Shown here in pieces: positions 19,641 through 29,393 of a stretch of DNA of 64,000 nucleotides. Location: positions 496,001-560,000 of the forward strand of contig JODX01000001.1 in assembly GCA_000719105.1 (NCBI GenBank), written 5' to 3'. How positions within the stretch are numbered: position 1 is the first letter of the stretch; each line of letters begins with the position of its first letter. A model generated the notes under the pieces. It ran no database searches, was not told the origin of the DNA, and saw only the letters and a program-made list of their open reading frames with translations. This stretch comes from Streptomyces sclerotialus. GTDB lineage: Bacteria; Actinomycetota; Actinomycetes; Streptomycetales; Streptomycetaceae. The translations under genes and the position numbers were made by a program.

Positions 19641-20657
19641 ATGCTCAGTGAACGCAGGCTGGAAGTGCTGCGCGCCATCGTCCAGGATTATGTCGGCACC
19701 GAGGAGCCGGTGGGCTCCAAGGCCCTCACCGAGCGGCACAAGCTGGGTGTCTCCCCGGCCACCGTCCGCAACGACATGGCGGCGCTGGAGGAAGAGGGCT
19801 ACATCGCCCAGCCGCACACCAGCGCCGGGCGCATCCCCACCGACAAGGGCTATCGCCTCTTCGTCGACAAGCTCGCCGCCGTGAAGCCGCTCAGTTCCCC
19901 CGAGCGCCGCGCGATCCACAACTTCCTCGAGGGCGCCGTCGACCTGGACGACGTGGTCGGCCGGACCGTACGGCTGCTCGCGCAGCTCACCCGGCAGGTC
20001 GCCGTCGTCCAGTACCCGTCGCTCACGCGGTCCACCGTGCGGCACGTGGAACTGCTGTCGCTGGCCCCCGCGCGCGTGATGCTGGTGCTGATCACGGACA
20101 CGGGCCGGGTGGAGCAGCGGATGATCGACTGCCCGGCGCCGTTCGGAGAAACGTCTCTCGCGGATCTGCGCGCCCGCCTCAACAGCCGGGTCGTGGGCCG
20201 CCGTTTCGCAGATGTGCCCCCCTTGGTGCAGGATCTCCCGGAGGCCTTCGAGGCCGAGGACCGCGGTACCGTCTCGACGGTGCTCTCCACCCTGCTGGAG
20301 ACACTGGTCGAGGAGACCGAGGAGCGGCTGATGATCGGCGGTACCGCCAATCTGACCCGCTTCGGGCACGACTTCCCGCTCACCATCCGGCCCGTGCTGG
20401 AGGCGCTCGAGGAGCAGGTCGTGCTCCTCAAACTGCTGGGCGAGGCGAAGGATTCGGGCATGACCGTGCGCATCGGTCACGAGAACGCCCATGAGGGACT
20501 CAACTCCACGTCCGTGGTCTCGGTGGGCTACGGTTCGGGCGGCGAGGCAGTAGCGAAACTCGGCGTGGTCGGACCGACCCGCATGGACTATCCGGGAACG
20601 ATGGGAGCAGTACGAGCGGTGGCACGTTACGTCGGACAGATCCTGGCGGAGTCGTAA
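19641..20657 (+). CDS. hrcA: Heat-inducible transcription repressor HrcA
   Basis: A 338-residue repressor of class I heat-shock genes. The N-terminal winged helix reads [15 protein letters not shown]...[20 protein letters not shown], and the C-terminal GAF-like domain ends with [13 protein letters not shown], the HrcA signature. The ATG at 19641 follows GGAGG with 8 nt spacing; the frame extends to a GTG at 19590 but that lies inside CIRCE. dnaJ2 begins at the base after the stop. Confidence 0.96.
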   Translation: MLSERRLEVLRAIVQDYVGTEEPVGSKALTERHKLGVSPATVRNDMAALEEEGYIAQPHTSAGRIPTDKGYRLFVDKLAAVKPLSSPERRAIHNFLEGAVDLDDVVGRTVRLLAQLTRQVAVVQYPSLTRSTVRHVELLSLAPARVMLVLITDTGRVEQRMIDCPAPFGETSLADLRARLNSRVVGRRFADVPPLVQDLPEAFEAEDRGTVSTVLSTLLETLVEETEERLMIGGTANLTRFGHDFPLTIRPVLEALEEQVVLLKLLGEAKDSGMTVRIGHENAHEGLNSTSVVSVGYGSGGEAVAKLGVVGPTRMDYPGTMGAVRAVARYVGQILAES

Positions 20658-21794
20658 GTGGCCACGGACTACTACGCCGTGCTCGGCGTGCGCCGCGACG
20701 CGTCCCAGGACGAGATCAAGAAGGCGTTCCGGAGGCTCGCGCGCGAGCTGCACCCGGACGTCAACCCCGATCCGAAGACCCAGGAGCGGTTCAAGGAGAT
20801 CAACGCCGCCTACGAGGTGCTCTCGGACCCGCAGAAGAAGCAGGTCTACGACCTCGGCGGCGACCCGCTGTCCCAGGCGGGCGGCGCGGGCGCGGGCGGC
20901 TTCGGCGCCGGCGGCTTCGGCAACTTCTCGGACATCATGGACGCCTTCTTCGGTACGGCGTCCCAGCGCGGCCCGCGCTCGCGCACCCGGCGCGGCCAGG
21001 ACGCGATGATCCGGCTGGAGGTCGAGCTCGACGAGGCGGCCTTCGGCACCACCAAGGACATCCAGGTCGACACCGCGACCGTCTGCACCACCTGCAACGG
21101 CGAGGGCGCGGCCCCGGGCACGTCCGCCCAGACCTGTGACATGTGCCGCGGCCGCGGTGAGGTGTCCCAGGTCACCCGGTCCTTCCTGGGCCAGGTCATG
21201 ACGTCCCGCCCCTGCCCGCAGTGCCAGGGCTTCGGCACCGTCGTCCCGAACCCGTGCCCCGAGTGCGCGGGCGACGGGCGCGTACGGTCCCGCCGCACCC
21301 TCACCGTGAAGATCCCGGCCGGTGTCGACAACGGCACCCGGATCCAGCTCGCGGGCGAGGGCGAGGTCGGCCCCGGCGGCGGCCCCGCCGGTGACCTGTA
21401 CGTCGAGATCCACGAGCTGCCGCACCCGGTGTTCCAGCGGCGCGGCGACGACCTGCACTGCACGGTCACCATCCCGATGACCGCGGCGGCCCTCGGCACG
21501 AAGGTCCCGCTGGAGACGCTCGACGGCCTGGAGGAGGTCGACATCCGCCCGGGCACGCAGTCCGGCCAGTCGATCCCGCTGCACGGGCGCGGCGTGACCC
21601 ATCTGCGGGGCGGCGGCCGCGGCGACCTGATCGTGCACGTCGAGGTGACGACGCCGACCAAGCTCGACCCGGAGCAGGAGCGGTTGCTGCGCGAACTGGC
21701 GAAGCTGCGGGGCGAGGAGCGGCCCACGGGGCAGTTCCAGCCCGGACAGCAGGGCCTGTTCTCGCGGCTGAAGGACGCGTTCAACGGGCGCTGA
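20658..21794 (+). CDS. dnaJ2: Chaperone protein DnaJ (second copy type, HrcA-linked)
   Basis: A 378-residue type I DnaJ co-chaperone for DnaK. It has the J domain with HPD (LHPDVNPD), a Gly-rich linker (GGAGAGGFGAGGFG), four zinc-binding repeats (CTTCNGEG, CDMCRGRG, CPQCQGFG, CPECAGDG) and the C-terminal substrate domains. The GTG start directly abuts the hrcA TAA stop (no spacer), so translation is coupled and expression falls under CIRCE. Confidence 0.96.
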   Translation: MATDYYAVLGVRRDASQDEIKKAFRRLARELHPDVNPDPKTQERFKEINAAYEVLSDPQKKQVYDLGGDPLSQAGGAGAGGFGAGGFGNFSDIMDAFFGTASQRGPRSRTRRGQDAMIRLEVELDEAAFGTTKDIQVDTATVCTTCNGEGAAPGTSAQTCDMCRGRGEVSQVTRSFLGQVMTSRPCPQCQGFGTVVPNPCPECAGDGRVRSRRTLTVKIPAGVDNGTRIQLAGEGEVGPGGGPAGDLYVEIHELPHPVFQRRGDDLHCTVTIPMTAAALGTKVPLETLDGLEEVDIRPGTQSGQSIPLHGRGVTHLRGGGRGDLIVHVEVTTPTKLDPEQERLLRELAKLRGEERPTGQFQPGQQGLFSRLKDAFNGR

Positions 21795-21818
21795 GCGTTC
21801 GCCGCACGGTGGCCGGAA

Positions 21819-21855
21819 CGGGACGGGCGCGGGTCGTCGACCCGCGCCCGTCCCG
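21819..21855 (+). terminator. dnaJ2 terminator hairpin
   Basis: The 18-nt arm starting CGGGACGGGCGCGGG (21819-21836) is an exact reverse complement of 21838-21855, leaving one central base, so the actual loop must open a few pairs. It lies 24 nt after the dnaJ2 stop and separates the heat-shock operon from the next gene. Confidence 0.85.
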
Positions 21856-21918
21856 TGCCCGTATGCCGGGCGGAAGGCCGGATTCGGACCTCGCCGGGGG
21901 ACGTGACAACATGCCGTC

Positions 21919-23022
21919 ATGGCTGTGGCACTGAGGGATCTGCTCCCGTACCCGATCGTGCAGGCGCCCATGGCGGGCGGTGTCTCCGTGCCGCAGCTCG
22001 CCGCCGCCGTGTCCGAGGCCGGCGGGCTCGGGTTCCTCGCCGCCGGGTACAAGACCGCCGACGGCATGTACCAGGAGATCAAACAGCTCCGCTCCCTCAC
22101 GGGCCGCCCCTTCGGGGTGAACCTCTTCCTGCCGCAGCCCGCCGGCCACGCCGACCCGGCCGCCGTCGAGGTGTACGCCGAGCAGCTCGCGGGCGAGGCC
22201 GCCTGGTACGAGACCGAGCTGGGCGACCCGGACAGCGGGCGCGACGACGGCTTCGACGCCAAGCTCGCCGTCCTCCTCGACGACCCGGTCCCGGCCGTCT
22301 CCTTCCACTTCGGCTGCCCCGCCCCCGACGTGGTCGCGGCCCTCGCGGCCAAGGGCACCCTCACCCTCGTCACCGCCACCACGGCCGACGAGGCACGGGC
22401 CGTGGAGCGGTCCGGCGCCCACGCGGTGATCGTCCAGGGCGTCGAGGCCGGCGGTCACCAGGGCACCCACCGCGACGACCCCGAGCGGGACGGCGCCGGC
22501 ATCGGGCTGCTCGCCCTGATCGCCCAGGTCCGCGAGGCGGTGGCGCTGCCCGTCGTCGCGGCCGGCGGCCTCATGCGGGGCAGCCAGATCGCCGCGGTCC
22601 TGGCCGCCGGGGCGAGCGCCGCCCAGCTCGGCACCGCGTTCCTCGCCACTTCCGAGTCCGGTGCCCACGCACTGCACAAGCAGGCACTGACCGACCCCCT
22701 GTTCGTCCGTACGGAGCTGACGCGCGCCTTCTCCGGGCGCCCGGCCCGCGGCCTGGTCAACCGCTTCATGCGCGAGCACGGCCGGTACGCCCCCGCCGCG
22801 TACCCCGAGGTGCACCACCTCACCGCCGGGCTGCGGAAGGCGGCGGCCAGGGCGGGTGACGTGCAGGGCATGGCGCTGTGGGCGGGACAGGGCCACCGGC
22901 TGGCGCGGGAGCTGCCGGCCGGGGAACTGGTGGAGGTACTGATGGCCGAGCTGAGTGCGGCGGCGACGGCGTCGCCGGGGCGGGGGCAGGCGGACGGCAC
23001 TGTGAGAGGAGACGCCCGATGA
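21919..23022 (+). CDS. Nitronate monooxygenase / 2-nitropropane dioxygenase family flavoprotein
   Basis: A 367-residue TIM-barrel FMN enzyme. The N-terminus (YPIVQAPMAGGVSVPQLAAAVSEAGGLGFL), VIVQGVEAGGHQGTH, and PVVAAGGLM are the FMN-binding and catalytic blocks; the His in GGHQGTH is the usual base. The family oxidises alkyl nitronates such as propionate 3-nitronate. The stop overlaps the rsmE ATG (ATGA). Confidence 0.88.
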   Translation: MAVALRDLLPYPIVQAPMAGGVSVPQLAAAVSEAGGLGFLAAGYKTADGMYQEIKQLRSLTGRPFGVNLFLPQPAGHADPAAVEVYAEQLAGEAAWYETELGDPDSGRDDGFDAKLAVLLDDPVPAVSFHFGCPAPDVVAALAAKGTLTLVTATTADEARAVERSGAHAVIVQGVEAGGHQGTHRDDPERDGAGIGLLALIAQVREAVALPVVAAGGLMRGSQIAAVLAAGASAAQLGTAFLATSESGAHALHKQALTDPLFVRTELTRAFSGRPARGLVNRFMREHGRYAPAAYPEVHHLTAGLRKAAARAGDVQGMALWAGQGHRLARELPAGELVEVLMAELSAAATASPGRGQADGTVRGDAR

Positions 23023-23756
23023 CCGCACCGGTGTTCGTGGTGGACCGACTGGACGGCGTGGGAGCGGAGTTCGTGCTCGACGGCCCCGAGGGGCGGCACG
23101 CGGTGTCCGTGAAGCGGCTGCGGCCCGGCGAGGACGTCGTCCTCACGGACGGGCGCGGACGCTGGGCGGAGGGCGCGGTCAAGGCGGCCGAGGGCAAGGA
23201 CCGCCTCGTCGTCGCGGACCTGGAACTTCACGAGGAGGCTCCGGCGGCGCCCCGCATCACGGTCGTCCAGGCACTGCCCAAGGGCGACCGGGGCGAGCTG
23301 GCCGTCGAGACGATGACCGAGGTCGGCGTGGACGCGATCGTCCCCTGGAGCGCCTCGCGCTGCATCACCCAGTGGAAGGGCGAGCGCGGGGCGAAGGCGC
23401 TCGCCAAGTGGCGCACGACGGCACGGGAGGCCGGCAAGCAGTCCCGCCGGGTGCGCTTCCCGGAGGTCGCGGATGCGGCAACGACCAGACAGGTTGCGGC
23501 ACTTCTGGCCGCATCGGACTTCGCGGCCGTGCTGCACGAGAGCGGTGACGTCCCGCTGGCCACCGCCGAACTCCCCGCGAAGGGGGACATCGTGCTGGTG
23601 GTCGGACCCGAAGGGGGCGTGTCCGACGAGGAGCTGGGCCTGTTCACCGAGGCGGGTGCGGGCGCCTACCGGCTCGGCCGCAGCGTGCTGCGCACCTCGA
23701 CCGCCGGAACCGCCGCGGCCGCGCTGCTGCTGGGACGTACCGGCCGCTGGTCCTGA
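23019..23756 (+). CDS. rsmE: 16S rRNA (uracil1498-N3)-methyltransferase RsmE
   Basis: A 245-residue SPOUT methyltransferase. The N-terminal PUA-like part has FVLDGPEGRHAVSVKRLRPGE; VQALPKGDRGELAVETMTEVGV and the knot motifs VVGPEGGVSDEEL and LGRSVLRTSTA bind SAM. It methylates U1498 of 16S rRNA. It overlaps the preceding gene by 4 nt. Confidence 0.95.
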   Translation: MTAPVFVVDRLDGVGAEFVLDGPEGRHAVSVKRLRPGEDVVLTDGRGRWAEGAVKAAEGKDRLVVADLELHEEAPAAPRITVVQALPKGDRGELAVETMTEVGVDAIVPWSASRCITQWKGERGAKALAKWRTTAREAGKQSRRVRFPEVADAATTRQVAALLAASDFAAVLHESGDVPLATAELPAKGDIVLVVGPEGGVSDEELGLFTEAGAGAYRLGRSVLRTSTAGTAAAALLLGRTGRWS

Positions 23757-23943
23757 GAGGTCCTACCGACGGCGATCCGGTCGGGCTCCGGGAGTGGTTG
23801 CTGCTGCGTGGCTGACCGGCTGTGTTCCGCTCCCGCCGTGGGACGGGACGAGGCGGTGGGGACGAGGGTGGCCGTCAGGGGAGGCGGAGCGTGACCGCAT
23901 GCCGCCTATCGCCGGGCCGCTGTCCGATGGCAGGCTGCCGAAC

Positions 23944-24633
23944 ATGGGCATGGGTGCATTAAAGCGGAAATGGCACCGCTTGGGCGGGCGCCGGATGCTG
24001 CTGGGGATCGGTCTCGGGGTGGGAGCCGTCGTGGGTGTCGCCGCGTGCGACCCCAACGGGATGAACACCGCCGCCGTGGCCTACACGACCGAGCGGACCG
24101 GCACCCAGGCGCTGGAGCGGCAGGGTCACAACGTGCAGTGGATGACCTGTACGTCGTCGTACGACAGGAAGAACCCGAACACCGGCCAGTACGAGGACAA
24201 CTCCGGCAACAACCAGTACGGCACGCAGGCCAACAACGCGCGGAACTACAACGGCAGCATCCAGGAGGTCGACTGCAAGGGCGAGACCACCGACGGTCAG
24301 CCCATCCGCATCTACGGCACGGTGGACCGCGAGGTCGACGGCCGGTGCGTACGGGGCGACCTGACGGCCGACGTCTCGAACAGGCAGGTGTTCCGCGCGG
24401 ACGTGCTGGGCGACTGCACGGAGAACAGCCCCGGCGGTCACACCCCGCCCGCCAACGACGGCGGTGGCGGCCAGCAGGACGACAATCCGGGCAACGACAA
24501 TCCGGGCAACGAGGAAAACCCGGGCCACGAGAATCCGGGCAACGAGGAAAACCCGGGCCACGAGGACGAGCCGTGCCCCGAGAAGACCGTGTGGTGCAAG
24601 GAGCACACGGACTGCTGGTCCGACGACAAGTGA
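23944..24633 (+). CDS. Putative lipoprotein with Asn-Pro-Gly repeat tail
   Basis: A 229-residue exported protein with a basic N-terminus (KRKWHRLGGRR), a hydrophobic core and lipobox VAAC (Cys35), predicting lipid anchoring to the membrane. The middle has TGTQALERQGHNVQWMTC and repeated Asn/Gln/Tyr. The C-terminal tail carries repeats of NPGN and EENPGHE, ending in a Cys-rich knot (CPEKTVWCKEHTDC). Function is unknown; the tail looks like a wall-spanning linker. Two ATGs (23944 and 23950) are possible. Confidence 0.8.
   Translation: MGMGALKRKWHRLGGRRMLLGIGLGVGAVVGVAACDPNGMNTAAVAYTTERTGTQALERQGHNVQWMTCTSSYDRKNPNTGQYEDNSGNNQYGTQANNARNYNGSIQEVDCKGETTDGQPIRIYGTVDREVDGRCVRGDLTADVSNRQVFRADVLGDCTENSPGGHTPPANDGGGGQQDDNPGNDNPGNEENPGHENPGNEENPGHEDEPCPEKTVWCKEHTDCWSDDK
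24478..24562 (+). repeat. Short tandem repeats encoding NPGN/EENPGHE
   Basis: GACAATCCGGGCAAC occurs twice, followed by two copies of a unit encoding GNEENPGHE. They keep the reading frame of the lipoprotein tail. Copy number may vary between strains. Confidence 0.75.
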
Positions 24634-24695
24634 GGTGCGGTCGCTGATCGCGCAACACCCTCCCGGGAACGCCGGGCGCTGCTTACAGTGACCGG

Positions 24696-27600
24696 GTGAC
24701 ACAGCCCGCAGCCACCGCAGCCATCGCAACGTCCGCGTCCGCCGCGTTCCCGGGGCCGTCCGCGCCGTCGGCGTATCTCCGGTATCCGCATCTGCACGGC
24801 GAGTCGGTCGCCTTCACCGCCGAGGACGACGTCTGGGTCGCGCCCCTCGGGGGAGGGCGCGCCTGGCGGGTCAGCGCCGACCACGCACCGGTCAACCACC
24901 CGCGCATCTCGCCCGACGGCACCACCCTCGCGTGGACCTCCACCCGCGACGGGGCGCCCGAGGTGCACATCGCGCCCGTCGACGGGGGACCCGCCAAGCG
25001 GCTGACGTACTGGGGCAGTTGGCGGACCCAGGTGCGGGGCTGGGCCCCGGACGGGCGGGTCCTCGCGCTCAGCACCCAGGGACAGGCGAGCCTGCGCCGC
25101 AGCTGGGCGCGGGCCGTACCGCTGGACGGCGGGCCGGCGGCCACCCTGCCCTACGGGCCCGTCGGGGACGTCGCCTACGGGCCACGCACCGTACTGCTGT
25201 CCGCGACCATGGGCCGCGAGGCCGCGTCGTGGAAGCGCTACCGGGGCGGCACGGCGGGCAGGCTGTGGATCGAGCGCGCCGGCGAAGGCGAGGAAGGCGC
25301 CGGGGAGTTCGTACGGCTGCACGAGGAGCTGGACGGGAACATCGAGTACCCGTTCTGGGCCGGCGACCGCATCGCCTTCCTGTCCGACCACGAGGGCGTG
25401 GGAGCCCTGTACTCCTCGCTCGCGGACGGGACGGACCTGCGGAGGCATACGCCCCTCGACAGGTTCTACGCCCGGCACGCCGCCACCGACGGCACCCGCG
25501 TCGTGTACGCGTCGGCCGGTGAGCTGTGGCTGCTGGACGACCTGGAGGGCGCGGAGCCGCGACGGCTCGACATCCGGCTCGGCGGGCAGCGCGTCGACCT
25601 CCAGCCGTACCCCTTGAACGCCGGCCGGTGGTTCGGCGGGGGCGCGCCCGACCACACCGGGCGGGGCAGCGCCGTCGGTGTGCGCGGAGCCGTCCACTGG
25701 GTCACCCACCGCTCCGGCCCCGCCCGTGCCCTCGCCGCCGAGCACGGCGTACGCGCCCGGCTGCCCCGCACCTTCCGCGCGGAGGGGGAGGAGTGGGCGG
25801 TGTGGGTGACGGACGCGGAGGGCGACGACGCGTTGGAGTTCGCCCCGGCGACCGGTACCGCGCCCGGCGCCACGCCGAGACGGCTCGCCGCCGGCCGGCT
25901 GGGGCGGGTGCTGGGGCTCGCCATGGCACCGGACGGCAGCCGGGCCGCCGTCGCCTCCCACGACGGGCGCGTCCTCCTCGTCGAGCGGGAGAGCGGTGAC
26001 GTGCGGGAGATCGACCGCAGCGAGGACGGCGAGGTCTCCGGCCTCGTCTTCTCGCCCGACTCCGGCTGGCTCGCCTGGTCGCACCCCGGCCCGGGCCCGC
26101 TGCGCCACCTCAAGCTCGCCAACACCGCCGACCTGTCGGTCACGGAGGCCACCCCGCTGCGGTTCCGGGACTACTCACCGGCGTTCACGCTCGACGGCAA
26201 GCACCTCGCGTTCCTGTCGGCGCGGTCCTTCGACCCGGTCTACGACGAGCACGTCTTCGACCTGGCGTTCGTGGGCGGCTCCCGCCCGCACCTGATCACG
26301 CTCGCCGCGACCACCCCGTCCCCCTTCGGACCGCAGCGCCACGGCCGCCCCTTCGACGCGCCCGACAAGGACGAGACCCCCGACAGCGAGGGCGCCCCCG
26401 CCACCCGTATCGACCTGGAGGGGCTCGGCGACCGGATCGTGCCGTTCCCGGTGGAGGCGGCCCGCTACTCGACCCTGCGGGCCGCCAAGGACGGGGTGCT
26501 GTGGCTGCGGCACCCGGTGCGCGGCGTGCTCGGCCACTCACGGGCGAACGCGGACGACCCGGAGCCAGGGGCGGTGCTGGAGCGGTACGACCTGGCGCAG
26601 CGGCGCGCGGAGTACCTCGCCTCGGACGCGGACCACTTCGCGGTCAGCGGTGACGGCAAGCGGGTGCTGCTGTGGACCGACGACCGGCTCAAGGTCGTCC
26701 CCAGCGACCGGCGCGCCTCGGGCGACGAGGACAGCGACACCAACATCACCGTCGATCTGTCGCGGATCCGGCAGACCGTCGACCCGGCCGCCGAGTGGCG
26801 CCAGATGTACGACGAGACGGGCCGGCTGATGCGGGACAACTTCTGGCGGCCGGACCTCGGCGGGACCGACTGGCAGGCCGTGCTGGACCGCTACCGGCCG
26901 GTGCTCGGCCGGGTCGCCACCCATGACGACCTGCTCGACCTGCTGTGGGAGGTGCAGGGCGAACTCGGCACCTCGCACGCGTACGTCGGCCCGCGCGGCA
27001 CGGGCGGCCGGGCCGAGCGGCGCCAGGGGCTGCTCGGTGCGGACATCTCGCGGCACGGGGACGGCAGCTGGCGCATCGACCGGATCCTGCCGTCGGAGAC
27101 CTCCGACCCCGACGCGCAGTCGCCGCTCGCGGCGCCCGGCGTGGCCGTGCGGGCCGGGGACGCGATCGTCGCGGTCGGCGGGCGGCCGGTCGACCCGGTC
27201 ACCGGGCCCGGACCGCTGCTCGTCGGCACGGCGGGCAAGCCGGTCGAGCTGACGATCCGGCCCGCGGGCGGCGGCGACCCGCGGCACACGGTCGTCGTCC
27301 CCGTCGCCGACGAGGAGCCGCTGCGCTACCACGCCTGGGTCGCGGACCGGCGCCGTTATGTGCACGAGCGGTCCGGCGGACGCCTCGGCTATCTGCACGT
27401 GCCCGACATGCAGGCGCCCGGCTGGGCCCAGATCCACCGCGACCTGCGCGTCGAGGTGGCCCGGGAGGGCCTGGTCGTGGACGTCCGGGAGAACCGCGGC
27501 GGTCACACCTCCCAACTGGTGATCGAGAAGCTGGCGCGCCGCATCGTGGGCTGGAACCGGCCGCGCGGGATGCGCCCGTACAGCTACCCGGAGGACGCGC

Positions 27601-27971
27601 CGCGCGGGCCCGTGGTCGCCGTCGCCAACGAGTTCTCCGGCTCCGACGGCGACATCGTCAACGCGGCGATCAAGGCCCTCGGCATCGGGCCCGTGGTCGG
27701 CACGCGCACCTGGGGCGGCGTCATCGGCATCGACCACCGCTACCGGCTGGTCGACGGCACGCCCGTCACCCAGCCGAAGTACGCGTTCTGGCTGGAGGGC
27801 TACGAGTGGGGCGTGGAGAACCACGGGGTCGACCCCGACGTGGAGGTCGTGCAGGCACCGCACGACCACGCCGCCGGACGTGACGTACAGCTCGACGAGG
27901 CGATCCGGATCGCGCTGGAGGCCCTGACGGAGTCCCCGGCGAAGACGCCGCCGGAGGTGCCGGAGCTCTGA
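24696..27971 (+). CDS. Tricorn protease homolog (S41 family)
   Basis: A 1,091-residue cytoplasmic peptidase that would trim peptides made by the proteasome. Beta-propeller repeats (SPDGTTLAWTSTRDGAPEV and similar) fill about residues 25-650, a PDZ domain lies at about 780-850, and the S41 core has GTSHAY (about 758, the Ser-His pair of tricorn) and FSGSDGD (about 980, nucleophile Ser). No signal peptide. GTG 24696 was chosen. Confidence 0.93.
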   Translation: MTQPAATAAIATSASAAFPGPSAPSAYLRYPHLHGESVAFTAEDDVWVAPLGGGRAWRVSADHAPVNHPRISPDGTTLAWTSTRDGAPEVHIAPVDGGPAKRLTYWGSWRTQVRGWAPDGRVLALSTQGQASLRRSWARAVPLDGGPAATLPYGPVGDVAYGPRTVLLSATMGREAASWKRYRGGTAGRLWIERAGEGEEGAGEFVRLHEELDGNIEYPFWAGDRIAFLSDHEGVGALYSSLADGTDLRRHTPLDRFYARHAATDGTRVVYASAGELWLLDDLEGAEPRRLDIRLGGQRVDLQPYPLNAGRWFGGGAPDHTGRGSAVGVRGAVHWVTHRSGPARALAAEHGVRARLPRTFRAEGEEWAVWVTDAEGDDALEFAPATGTAPGATPRRLAAGRLGRVLGLAMAPDGSRAAVASHDGRVLLVERESGDVREIDRSEDGEVSGLVFSPDSGWLAWSHPGPGPLRHLKLANTADLSVTEATPLRFRDYSPAFTLDGKHLAFLSARSFDPVYDEHVFDLAFVGGSRPHLITLAATTPSPFGPQRHGRPFDAPDKDETPDSEGAPATRIDLEGLGDRIVPFPVEAARYSTLRAAKDGVLWLRHPVRGVLGHSRANADDPEPGAVLERYDLAQRRAEYLASDADHFAVSGDGKRVLLWTDDRLKVVPSDRRASGDEDSDTNITVDLSRIRQTVDPAAEWRQMYDETGRLMRDNFWRPDLGGTDWQAVLDRYRPVLGRVATHDDLLDLLWEVQGELGTSHAYVGPRGTGGRAERRQGLLGADISRHGDGSWRIDRILPSETSDPDAQSPLAAPGVAVRAGDAIVAVGGRPVDPVTGPGPLLVGTAGKPVELTIRPAGGGDPRHTVVVPVADEEPLRYHAWVADRRRYVHERSGGRLGYLHVPDMQAPGWAQIHRDLRVEVAREGLVVDVRENRGGHTSQLVIEKLARRIVGWNRPRGMRPYSYPEDAPRGPVVAVANEFSGSDGDIVNAAIKALGIGPVVGTRTWGGVIGIDHRYRLVDGTPVTQPKYAFWLEGYEWGVENHGVDPDVEVVQAPHDHAAGRDVQLDEAIRIALEALTESPAKTPPEVPEL

Positions 27972-28039
27972 CGGGCGGCGGGGACGGGGGCGGTCGCTAC
28001 GATGCGCGGGTAATGATCAACCGGCGTGAGGAGGCACAC

Positions 28040-28405
28040 ATGGCAGAGGAGAAGGCAGGCACTCCGCAGGAGGACTGCCTGTTCTGCGGGATCGTGGCGG
28101 GGAGGATCCCGGCGACGCTCGTCCGCGAGACGGAGACGACCCTCGCCTTCCGGGACATCAACCCGCAGGCGCCCACCCACGTCCTGGTCATCCCCAAGGC
28201 CCACCACGAGGACGCGGCCGCCCTCGCCGCCGCCGACCCCGCGCTCGCCGCGGACGTGCTGTGCGAGACCCAGGCCGTCGCGGACGACGAGAAGCTGGAG
28301 AGCTACCGCATCGTGTTCAACACGGGCAGCGGCGCCGGCCAGACCGTCTTCCACGCCCACGCCCACGTCATCGGAGGCCGCGGCCTCCAGTGGCCCCCCG
28401 GGTGA
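28040..28405 (+). CDS. HIT family (histidine triad) nucleotide-binding protein
   Basis: A 121-residue HINT-type purine nucleoside phosphoramidase. The CLFCGIVAGRIPA start, FRDINPQAPTHVLVIPK and the triad FHAHAHVIGG (His105, 107, 109) are diagnostic. GAGGAGG lies 5 nt before the ATG at 28040, deciding this start over 28013. An RNase Z-like gene starts 6 nt after the stop. Confidence 0.94.
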   Translation: MAEEKAGTPQEDCLFCGIVAGRIPATLVRETETTLAFRDINPQAPTHVLVIPKAHHEDAAALAAADPALAADVLCETQAVADDEKLESYRIVFNTGSGAGQTVFHAHAHVIGGRGLQWPPG

Positions 28406-28411
28406 GCCGGG

Positions 28412-29320
28412 GTGTCCGTACGCGAACTGGTGGTCCTCGGCACCGCCAGCCAGGTCCCCACCCGGCAGCGCAACCACAACGGATACGTGCTGCGCTGGGA
28501 CGGCGAGGGCATCCTCTTCGACCCCGGTGAGGGCACGCAGCGGCAGATGCTGCGGGCCGGGGTCGCCGCCCACGACCTGCACCGCATCTGCGTCACACAC
28601 TTCCACGGCGACCACTCGCTGGGCCTCGCCGGAGTGATCCAGCGCATCAACCTCGACCGTGTCCCGCACGAGGTCACCGCGCACTACCCGCGCTCGGGGC
28701 AGCGGTTCTTCGACCGGCTGCGGTACGCCACCGCGTACCGCGAGACCGTGGAGCTGACCGAGGCGCCGGTGAGCGGGGACGGCGGCGTGCTCGCCGCGAC
28801 CCCGTCGTACACCCTCGAGGCGCGCAAGCTCTCGCACCCGGTCGAGTCGTACGGCTACCGGCTGGTCGAGCCGGACGGGCGGCGGATGCTGCCGGAGCGG
28901 CTCGCCGCGCACGGGATCAAGGGCCCGGACGTCGGGCGGATCCAGCGCGAGGGCTCTCTCGGCGGGGTCTCGCTCGCCGACGTGAGCGAGGTGCGGCGCG
29001 GGCAGCGGTTCGCGTTCGTCATGGACACCCGGCTGTGCGACGGCGTCCATGCCCTCGCCGAGGGCTGCGACCTGCTCGTCATCGAGTCCACGTTCCTCGA
29101 CGAGGACGAGGACCTCGCCGTCGAGCACGGTCATCTGTCGGCCGGGCAGGCGGCGCGGGTGGCCCGGGACGCGGGCGTACGGCACCTGGTGCTGACGCAC
29201 TTCAGCCAGCGCTACACCGAGCCGGAGGAGTTCGAGCGGCAGGCGCGGGCGGCCGGGTTCGAGGGGGAGCTGACCGTGGCGCACGACCTGCTGCGGGTGC
29301 CGCTGCCGAAGCGGCGGTGA
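28412..29320 (+). CDS. rnz: Ribonuclease Z family MBL nuclease
   Basis: A 302-residue tRNase Z-type metallo-beta-lactamase enzyme, which would remove tRNA 3' trailers. [29 protein letters not shown] and the metal site [11 protein letters not shown] (about residues 61-70) are the RNase Z motifs; a later LTHFSQRY is conserved too. GTG start, 6 nt after the HIT gene stop, suggesting an operon. Confidence 0.92.
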   Translation: MSVRELVVLGTASQVPTRQRNHNGYVLRWDGEGILFDPGEGTQRQMLRAGVAAHDLHRICVTHFHGDHSLGLAGVIQRINLDRVPHEVTAHYPRSGQRFFDRLRYATAYRETVELTEAPVSGDGGVLAATPSYTLEARKLSHPVESYGYRLVEPDGRRMLPERLAAHGIKGPDVGRIQREGSLGGVSLADVSEVRRGQRFAFVMDTRLCDGVHALAEGCDLLVIESTFLDEDEDLAVEHGHLSAGQAARVARDAGVRHLVLTHFSQRYTEPEEFERQARAAGFEGELTVAHDLLRVPLPKRR

Positions 29321-29393
29321 CCTGCCGTTTCGGCGGCCGTTTCGCCGGCAGATCGTTTTCGATGTGGAGGGCCGGGGGCCGTACGATGCTTTG

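Noticed and set aside
19437..22382. 981-codon minus-strand frame
   Set aside because: Antisense to hrcA, dnaJ2 and the flavoprotein gene, all clearly identified by motifs and by CIRCE.
23757..23943. Possible hairpin terminator after rsmE
   Set aside because: Only a 5-bp CCGAC/GTCGG stem could be found, too weak to call.
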